From positions 1 to 13,918 of the forward strand of contig CAYZRS010000102.1 in NCBI GenBank assembly GCA_964480915.1: a stretch of 13,918 bases of DNA, in the 5' to 3' direction. Below, piece after piece: positions 9,501 through 13,918 of this stretch. Origin of the DNA: CAWGCE01 sp964480915 (lineage in GTDB: Bacteria; Planctomycetota; Planctomycetia; Pirellulales; Pirellulaceae). The notes under the pieces are model-generated. The model was given only the letters and a program-made list of their open reading frames with translations. It had not been told where the DNA came from and did not search any database. The translations under genes and the position numbers were made by a program. Positions within the stretch are counted from its first letter, which is position 1; each line of letters opens with the position of its first letter.

Positions 9501-10828
9501 GCACGTAGTGCCGACTGTTTAAGGGCGCTGAACGAGGAGAATGTGGCGAGCAAGATGAGCGAAGTGATCGCCAGGCAGAGCGCCGCTGCCACGCCCTGGT
9601 GACGTCGACTCCATCTCAAAAAGCGTTCCCGCAGAGAATGCCGCCGCGCCTTAATCGGGAGATCGTGAATGAAGTTGCCCAGATCCTCAGCCAACGCCCG
9701 AGCCGATTGGTAACGCGACTTGGGCTCTTTGTCGATCGCCTTCATGATGACCGTTTCGAGGTCACGTGGGATCTCATGATTAATGCCTCTCAGCCGGGGC
9801 GGATCCTCATTTGTAATCCGGCTGATGGTACTCAGACGGTCAGACGAATCGAAAGCGGGGCGCAGTGCGAGGAATTCGTATAGCGTCAGCCCCAATGCAT
9901 AGATATCAGAACGTTCGTCGCAGTGGCCTTTGAACCGCTCCGGTGCCATGTATCGCAATGTTCCTACGAATTCGCCGGTGTTGGTAAGGTCGTCGTTTTC
10001 CGATTTCGCCAGACCAAAATCAGTCAGCCAGGTGACCCCGGTTTCATCAAGTAACAAGTTGGAGGGCTTCACGTCACGATGGACAAAGCCTCGTTGATGA
10101 GCGTACGCAAGGGCCTCAGCGGCTTCGGTACCAATGCGGGCAATCTGACGGAAGTACCGATTCCGAAAAGAATGCGAACCGGAGGTTACTGATGAAGTCG
10201 CTGCTCGAGCAGCCGATGTCGTCGATGTGTGGTTTGGAAACAACTGTGCGATTTTTGAATCGTAATCCGAACCGGTTCCAGAAACGTCAATGCGAATGCT
10301 GGCAACGTCCCGGATGACTTGATCCAGGCTTCGTCCGTCGATCAGCTGCATCGCAAGGAAGAATCGTCCCTGGTCTTCGCCCACTTCGTACAGGGGTACG
10401 ATGTTGGAGTGGTGCATCTGGGCAATGGCTTTGCCTTCGCGAATGAACCTCAGTACGGCTTGTGTTTCTTGCGAAGCCGAACGCGGCAATACCTTGAGCG
10501 CGGCGCGTCTGCCTAGCGCTTCGTGTTCGGCTTCGTAGACGCGCCCCATGCCGCCGCGACCAATTTCGCGGATGATGCGATAGCCGGCGAGTTGCTCGAG
10601 CTCGGGCTCAGGATCCAGCTGCCTAGAAACACTGGCTGTGCTGTTGCCCACGACAAAGTCAGCTTCTGCGCGGTCTACGGTGCGAAGCAACGACCGAATT
10701 TCGTCGACATGTTGCGGGTGCCTTTCACAATACTCTTCTATGGATGGAGCTTCACCGCGCTGCTTTCGGTCGAGATACTCGACGACGAGCGCATCGACAA
10801 GGTTTGCGTCTGAAGAATCTGTGGGCAT
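6509..10828 (-). CDS. Membrane Ser/Thr protein kinase with two WD40 propellers and a C-terminal PD40/TolB-like propeller
   Basis: The predicted protein has 1439 residues. The N-terminal module (ALVVEYLDRKQRGEAPSIEEY) is common on planctomycete kinases. The kinase domain, about 82-392, is complete: glycine loop GRGGMG (90-95), Lys112 in AALK, HRDVKPSN (250-257), DFG (270-272), APE (295-297); it should be active. A Ser/Thr-rich insertion lies at about 171-222. One transmembrane helix (about 413-436) is followed by a coiled coil (about 438-487) and DLRGWEW (520-526). Fourteen WD40 repeats follow (about 552-1132), then five PD40-like repeats (about 1178-1439; FNSDRPGG, FNSNRDGS). The likely topology is an inner kinase and outer sensory propellers. 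The frame is open to an ATG at 10882, but that overlaps the sigma gene; 10828 starts 10 nt after its stop, with GGGAGAG upstream. It is probably co-transcribed with the sigma gene. Confidence 0.95.
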   Translation of the reverse strand: MPTDSSDANLVDALVVEYLDRKQRGEAPSIEEYCERHPQHVDEIRSLLRTVDRAEADFVVGNSTASVSRQLDPEPELEQLAGYRIIREIGRGGMGRVYEAEHEALGRRAALKVLPRSASQETQAVLRFIREGKAIAQMHHSNIVPLYEVGEDQGRFFLAMQLIDGRSLDQVIRDVASIRIDVSGTGSDYDSKIAQLFPNHTSTTSAARAATSSVTSGSHSFRNRYFRQIARIGTEAAEALAYAHQRGFVHRDVKPSNLLLDETGVTWLTDFGLAKSENDDLTNTGEFVGTLRYMAPERFKGHCDERSDIYALGLTLYEFLALRPAFDSSDRLSTISRITNEDPPRLRGINHEIPRDLETVIMKAIDKEPKSRYQSARALAEDLGNFIHDLPIKARRHSLRERFLRWSRRHQGVAAALCLAITSLILLATFSSFSALKQSALRAESESRGRQLAARGEELEAQRKEQQKQAVILKEQSDELQRSLYYAQMNLASAAAEKAAGVKTIKAKLQSTHPDVIGKDLRGWEWHYLLGLVNQETLAWEEGGWTWEVSYSPDGTKIVYAINGFGIVVHSADRREIIRVIRTNGAHNAQWSPDGKSIASSDYVGNIYIWDAETYEERHRMRADEHIGVTGLCWSPDSSRLASSVPRRKNIVIWNADTGQSERTLKTPNDCAQIAWSPLDNIIAARMSVPHEGVSTWLYNTESGDILKKLRSPDKAGIGGVCWNEDGTRLVTSTPVHVWDWQAEKIIAKGPKADRAVVAWRPGHQQIAFTSMSGITLWDVDSKQVVREFYGQAAVESLSWSPAGNQFASCGLDMTVRFWDTNARAPLQETIGDGRNDNLAWDASGRYLIGNSAKNFANVWDTKKHSVTTRLFADNKDLESNRLWTVAVNQQDDRMAFGGTNKHVRVWDRSTDTVEIYEGIVGETKALAWSSDGRLAAICWPPHYDPETSSAGTKTANNLVIWDAGGKLIGGPKPTHGGFGMGLSWHPDGTTIATAASDSVIRIWESDTLDLQLEVPMPNTFFENSELRYSPDGRRLASANQDGIFVWDAESGEMLGRFDEIRKNFRTLDWSPDGRMLAAGSYDSTSVWEVEHGRLAIKFNIGVQRVRWAPDGVRLGLSAGNKLMILDASRGYELEGTVRPGQLPVVAEAPSISPDAKKQTGPTKNEPPTAARVLMSGDWTWSEPVKLPESVNSEHDEYEPFLTDDGLQLYFNSDRPGGHGGFDLYVCRRDSVEDDWGPATNLGSSINSAANDEAPHVTCDGTHLYFNSNRDGSNDLLVAAWDLASEDWKVTERFPSRFNSINSDGEPTLSRDGRTLIFVSTRAQKFELFASRRSSINGKWSSPKSLGGKLNSADWQGSPCILNDETGSVLIFHSSSGPMIAYRESADTSFTVAERLPDTSVLGSVFSPFLWKDGKTLFYRRPDRETGTFDLWMSVRVKQ
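9521..9592 (-). other. Transmembrane segment of the kinase
   Basis: Residues about 413-436 read VAAALCLAITSLILLATFSS with flanking residues. The Arg-rich stretch before it (RRHSLRERFLRWSRR) marks the cytoplasmic side by the positive-inside rule, placing the kinase domain in the cytoplasm and the coiled coil and propellers across the membrane. Confidence 0.85.
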
Positions 10829-10838
10829 GGACTTTGTC

Positions 10839-11453
10839 TCACTCTCCCAACGCGTCACGTAGCCGACGAATGGCCCTGACATAGCGATTGGTCGCGGCGC
10901 TCTCGCTAATCTCCAGCAGAATCGCTATCTCGCTGTTGGTCAGCTGTTCCACATGACGCATGGCAAGAACTTCCCGATCGGTGTCGGCGAGTTGTTCAAT
11001 CGCCGTTTGCATCCGCAATTCGTTTTCATTTCGAATCGCTTGTTCGGATACTGATGTGAATTGGCCAGCGAGTTGACTGGCCATGTAGACCGAACTGGCA
11101 TCAGGAATTCCAATTCCATCCAGTCGTCGCTCTCTGTTGATATTCCTGATTTCTTGACCAAGGTGTGCACGATGTACCTTAGCAAGGCGTTGTCCCGTAA
11201 TTCGACGCAACCAAAGAAAGAAGGGTAGTTTGGGATTCTTGGCATAGTTGTTGAGTTGCTGGGCCAGATCAACGTAGGCTTCTTGCAAGACGTCCGAGAC
11301 TGCCACCCGGGGCTGGACCTGTGCGCTCATCCGCAGCCGGACCATACGCGAGAGGCGCTCTTTGTTGGCTTCGAATAGGTCAGCCAGTGCTGACTCGTCA
11401 CCGTCCTGAGCCTTCCGTACAAGTGCGTCGAGTTGGTCGGTTTCGTCGGCCAT
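10839..11453 (-). CDS. ECF-like RNA polymerase sigma factor (sigma-70 family)
   Basis: The 204-residue protein directs RNA polymerase to a specific promoter set. The sigma-2 region spans about residues 9-100, with the DVLQEAYVDLAQQL core and an FFLWLRRI segment. The sigma-4 region spans about 151-201 (ADTDREVLAMRHVEQLTNSE, then a helix-turn-helix through SESAATNRYVRAIRRLR). The length and two-domain layout fit ECF-type factors, and the sequence resembles planctomycete-specific families. The start MADETDQLDAL at 11453 was chosen because sigma-2 homology begins just after it. The frame stays open upstream to 11876, but that extension looks non-coding and would overlap the divergent gene. The stop lies 10 nt before the kinase start. 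No anti-sigma gene is visible; the kinase may control its activity, which is inference. Confidence 0.95.
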   Translation of the reverse strand: MADETDQLDALVRKAQDGDESALADLFEANKERLSRMVRLRMSAQVQPRVAVSDVLQEAYVDLAQQLNNYAKNPKLPFFLWLRRITGQRLAKVHRAHLGQEIRNINRERRLDGIGIPDASSVYMASQLAGQFTSVSEQAIRNENELRMQTAIEQLADTDREVLAMRHVEQLTNSEIAILLEISESAATNRYVRAIRRLRDALGE

Positions 11454-11485
11454 TGCAATTCCGGTGGGTGGTCCGGTATGGAGGA

Positions 11486-11514
11486 GTATCAATTCTCGCA
11501 CTTTGCAATGATAC
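11486..11514. promoter_or_regulatory. Dyad GTATCA-N17-TGATAC upstream of the sigma gene
   Basis: Six-base perfect arms, 29 bp in all, lie 33-61 nt upstream of the sigma start. The inner bases nearly extend the arms (GTATCAATT against AATGATAC, one bulged A). The position suits an operator or a leader hairpin for the sigma-kinase unit, perhaps autoregulatory. Evidence is symmetry and position only. Confidence 0.25.
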
Positions 11515-11832
11515 CACGCCCCGAACTTACTCGCAGACGGGTACGATCCGATTTTGCGGCAACAGACATTGCAACTCAGACGTGAAGATCGCGGGCAGTT
11601 GCAGTTTCGCTTGCCGGCGTTTGCGACCTCGTAGTTCGTTTGCCAGTCATTCGCTGGAGTTGCGAACAGAACCCATGATCGTTCCGATGCGACAGCCTGC
11701 GCTGTGGCGCGTGAACAAATGTGGTCATTCCTGACATTTTGGGTGTGAATTCTCTTCCGCCACGGGAAATAGGTAAATGAGCCGACAAAACGGCGGTTCG
11801 TCAATCCTGCGGCAATGAAGGCTGCCCACTTC

Positions 11833-11836
11833 GGAG
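11833..11836 (+). promoter_or_regulatory. Ribosome binding site of the beta-helix/RTX gene
   Basis: GGAG, within cttcggagaac, lies 10 nt before the ATG at 11847. It is the clearest Shine-Dalgarno in the window and supports this start. Confidence 0.6.
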
Positions 11837-11846
11837 AACAACTACC

Positions 11847-13880
11847 ATGAAAACGCCCATCCGACCCCGCCGCCATTTCAATTGGCCATTCCGACGCAAT
11901 GTTGATCGACGTCCATCGGGCGACTCGAACGTTCGCAAACTGGACTTCGCGGTTGACTCGCTGGAAGAACGCTGCATGCTGGCGGGTGTAGCGGTCACCA
12001 ATGCAACCGACCTCGTAAATGCCACCAATTTGTCAACGATCAGCGCCCTGGTTGCCAATGACGGTGGAGACGGTGTTTCACTCCGAGAGGCCATTGAGGC
12101 AGCGAACAATCAGAGTGGCCGCGATACAATTACGTTCGACTCATCGCTTTCCGGTGCGACAATCCAGTTGGCCGGCAGCCAACTTGAGATTACTGAATAC
12201 CTCGACCTGGACGCATCTTCTCTGGCTGCGAACGTCACCATTGACGCCCAGCAAAACTCTCGCGCTATCCTGATCTCTTCTACGAGTGATGAATTCACGA
12301 TCCATAGCGTCAATGTTATGAACGGAGACTCCAATGCGACGCCTCAGGGAAATCTTGGCGGTGGGATTCTTTTTCTATCAACCGATACTCTGAATATCAT
12401 CGACAGCACTATTAGCGGCAATCAGTCCGGCTCGTCATCAAGCGGCGCGGTAGGCCGCGGTGCCGGGATCTGGGCTGACGGGTCGGTGACGTTGACGAAC
12501 TCGACGGTCCACAACAACACGGCTCATTTTTATGGAGTCGGGGGCGGCATTTCTTCCGAGATTGGCGATGTCACCATCACCAGTAGCACCATCTCGAACA
12601 ACCATTCCAACAAAGGTGGCGGCATCTTCACGGTAGAGGGGCAAGTCACCGTGAAAGATAGTACGATCAGCGGCAACCGAACCTCCCGGTCCTCCGGGCG
12701 TGGTGGCGGTATCAACAGTGCCGGTGCAGTGTTTGTTGAAAACAGCACCATTACGGACAACTACACGAGTGCCACCAGCTCAGGCGGAGGCATCGCCACC
12801 GCGTCCAATCTGACGGTCACCAACTCGATCATTGCCGGCAACAATACGGCATTCAATACGAATCCTGACCTGCTGGTCGGGGGTGCCATCAATGCCCGTT
12901 TCAGCTTGATAGGAAACAACAAGGATACGACACTCGTCGAGTCGCAAACGGCTGACTCAAACGGCAATTTGATCGGTGGAACTGTCGGGGGAGTCATCGA
13001 TGCAATGCTAGACGGGCTATCCGACAATGGTGGCCCGACGCAGACGCACGCCTTACTTGCGGGCAGTTTGGCTCGTAACGCTGGTGATCCAGCCAGTTCC
13101 TCTAACGTCGACCAGCGGCAATCAGCCAGAGTCAGTGCTGGACGAATCGATATGGGAGCGTACGAACTACAAACTGCGGAGCTTGTAAATGGAATCCTCT
13201 CCGTGAACGGCTCCAACGGCCGCGATAACGTGACGGTCCGTGCAACTGGTGGACAGATCCGCGTACAAAGCAAACTCAATCTGGGTTCGCCGCAACGAAC
13301 GAGTGAGGTGCATGTGTTCGATACGGCCACTGTCCAAAGTGTGAGCATTCGACTTCATGGCGAAAACGACGTGGCCAGAATATCCCGCAACCTTACCGTC
13401 GGGACTCTGATAGACGGAGGGGCCGGCAATGATCGACTGACAGGCGGCGATGCCAGTAACACGCTACTGGGTGGCGATGGAAATGACCGCTTAAGGGGCG
13501 GGAATGCGAATGACATCATCATTGGTGGGGCCGGTGACGATCGTCTGTTGGGGCGCGGAGGCAGTGACATTCTTAGTGGCATGGAGGGTAATGATGTGCT
13601 GACGGGCGGAGCCGGAGACACACCTGACTTCCTGATTGGCGGCTCGGGCCGAGATCGACTATCTGGTGGAGCCGGTAGTGACTTACTCATTGGTCACCAA
13701 GTCGGCGGCGAGTCCGACGCAACGATCTTGGGAACGAGTTTGAATCAGTGGATCGCCAGCCCGACAGGTATCCCCGCGAATTTGAATTTCTTCACTCCGG
13801 ACAATGTGCAGGACCAGCTGATCGGTGGCTCGGGGAACGATCTTTTGGAAGGCGAGCCCGGCGACGTTTTCCGGCAATAG
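11847..13880 (+). CDS. LEPR-XLL exported protein with parallel beta-helix, choice-of-anchor-Q-like and RTX calcium-binding repeats
   Basis: The protein has 677 residues, complete with a TAG stop. The N-terminus is Arg-rich with no hydrophobic signal, then the leader SLEERCMLAG (38-47). Residues about 100-345 form a right-handed parallel beta-helix: six repeats pair a GGGI-type turn (first at 171, last at 313) with an STISGN-like strand, as in polymorphic outer-membrane-protein repeats. Residues about 389-440 (LSDNGGPTQTHALLAGS to MGAYE) match the choice-of-anchor Q region, with usual positions altered (ARNAG, DQRQSAR). Residues 524 to about 616 carry ten near-perfect nonapeptide RTX repeats (GGAGNDRLT, GGDGNDRLR), and one more sits at 660-668; these bind calcium. 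Beyond the leader there is no cysteine. It is probably surface-bound or secreted. The beta-helix could be adhesive or a polysaccharide lyase-like scaffold, but no catalytic residues were recognised. Confidence 0.95.
   Translation: MKTPIRPRRHFNWPFRRNVDRRPSGDSNVRKLDFAVDSLEERCMLAGVAVTNATDLVNATNLSTISALVANDGGDGVSLREAIEAANNQSGRDTITFDSSLSGATIQLAGSQLEITEYLDLDASSLAANVTIDAQQNSRAILISSTSDEFTIHSVNVMNGDSNATPQGNLGGGILFLSTDTLNIIDSTISGNQSGSSSSGAVGRGAGIWADGSVTLTNSTVHNNTAHFYGVGGGISSEIGDVTITSSTISNNHSNKGGGIFTVEGQVTVKDSTISGNRTSRSSGRGGGINSAGAVFVENSTITDNYTSATSSGGGIATASNLTVTNSIIAGNNTAFNTNPDLLVGGAINARFSLIGNNKDTTLVESQTADSNGNLIGGTVGGVIDAMLDGLSDNGGPTQTHALLAGSLARNAGDPASSSNVDQRQSARVSAGRIDMGAYELQTAELVNGILSVNGSNGRDNVTVRATGGQIRVQSKLNLGSPQRTSEVHVFDTATVQSVSIRLHGENDVARISRNLTVGTLIDGGAGNDRLTGGDASNTLLGGDGNDRLRGGNANDIIIGGAGDDRLLGRGGSDILSGMEGNDVLTGGAGDTPDFLIGGSGRDRLSGGAGSDLLIGHQVGGESDATILGTSLNQWIASPTGIPANLNFFTPDNVQDQLIGGSGNDLLEGEPGDVFRQ
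13416..13694 (+). repeat. RTX (hemolysin-type) nonapeptide repeats
   Basis: Ten consecutive repeats follow the consensus GGxGxDxLx, encoded from about residue 524. One unit carries a Thr-Pro insertion (GGAGDTPDFLI). The GGxGNDxLx pattern binds calcium between successive turns of a parallel beta-roll. The array lacks the long C-terminal type I secretion signal region typical of proteobacterial RTX toxins. Confidence 0.9.
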
Positions 13881-13918
13881 AGAGACTCACTCTGGTGAAC
13901 CCGTGGTGTCAGCCGCCA
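13881..13918. other. Short tail after the beta-helix gene
   Basis: Only 38 bases remain after the stop. I see no terminator hairpin and no start of another gene. Confidence 0.5.

Larger units (their letters stand above)
11454..11846. promoter_or_regulatory. Divergent intergenic region between sigma and beta-helix genes
   Basis: This 393-bp stretch must hold the promoters of both divergent genes. I see no strong promoter on either strand. Visible structure: a dyad GTATCA-N17-TGATAC at 11486-11514, near the sigma start; a 7-bp hairpin TGCAACT/AGTTGCA at 11570-11576 and 11597-11603; and an imperfect palindrome at 11717-11739 with GTCA-ttcc-TGAC at its centre. The open frames here (for example 11576-11788 minus) look like chance. 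Confidence 0.5.

Noticed and set aside
10829..10882. An 18-residue N-terminal extension of the kinase
   Set aside because: It would overlap the end of the sigma gene, has no ribosome binding site, and the conserved kinase N-terminal module starts after MPTDSSDANL.
10839..11876. A 345-residue version of the sigma factor using an upstream ATG at 11876
   Set aside because: The extra N-terminal part resembles no sigma region, is Cys/Arg/Ser-rich, spans the divergent promoter region and overlaps the beta-helix start. Sigma-2 similarity begins right after the ATG at 11453.
11958..11989. A lipobox reading of SLEERCMLAG
   Set aside because: Lipoboxes end in Cys after LAG or LSG; here Cys precedes MLAG and there is no hydrophobic segment. 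It is better read as a LEPR-XLL variant.
1..13918. CRISPR arrays, insertion sequences, integrase, tRNA or rRNA genes
   Set aside because: No regularly spaced direct repeats, transposase motifs, terminal inverted repeats or tRNA-like cloverleaf were seen on either strand.

Overview
The window looks like part of a chromosome of a planctomycete, most likely a Rhodopirellula/Pirellula-like member of the Pirellulaceae. Four things point there. Two large exported proteins begin with the planctomycete-type LEPR-XLL leader (LEPLERRDLLAVD and SLEERCMLAG) instead of an ordinary hydrophobic signal peptide. An ECF-like sigma factor lies 10 nt upstream of a Ser/Thr kinase that carries the short N-terminal module common on planctomycete kinases. 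That kinase is fused to WD40 propellers. GC content is moderate by eye. No mobile element, CRISPR array, tRNA or rRNA was found.

Layout. Minus strand, in order of transcription: (1) ECF-like sigma factor, 11453 to 10839; (2) a 1439-residue kinase, 10828 to 6509, with a transmembrane segment, a coiled coil, 14 WD40 repeats and a C-terminal PD40/TolB-like propeller; (3) a 426-bp gap (6083-6508) holding a possible RNA pseudoknot near the kinase stop and a promoter/operator-like patch nearer the next gene; (4) a giant surface protein starting at 6082 and running off the left edge without a stop. I read all 2027 codons and found no in-frame stop. Plus strand, divergent from the sigma gene across a 393-bp gap: (5) a 677-residue parallel beta-helix/RTX protein, 11847-13880.

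Working model (inference). The sigma factor and kinase form one transcription unit: a membrane kinase with large sensory propellers paired with a dedicated sigma factor. This unit is flanked by two LEPR-XLL proteins built from adhesin-like modules. The arrangement suggests a signalling unit controlling the cell-surface or secreted proteins beside it. Nothing in the sequence proves that link. The most unusual items are the three-propeller kinase, the Cys-poor giant protein with one isolated CxC pair, and the interleaved inverted repeats after the kinase.
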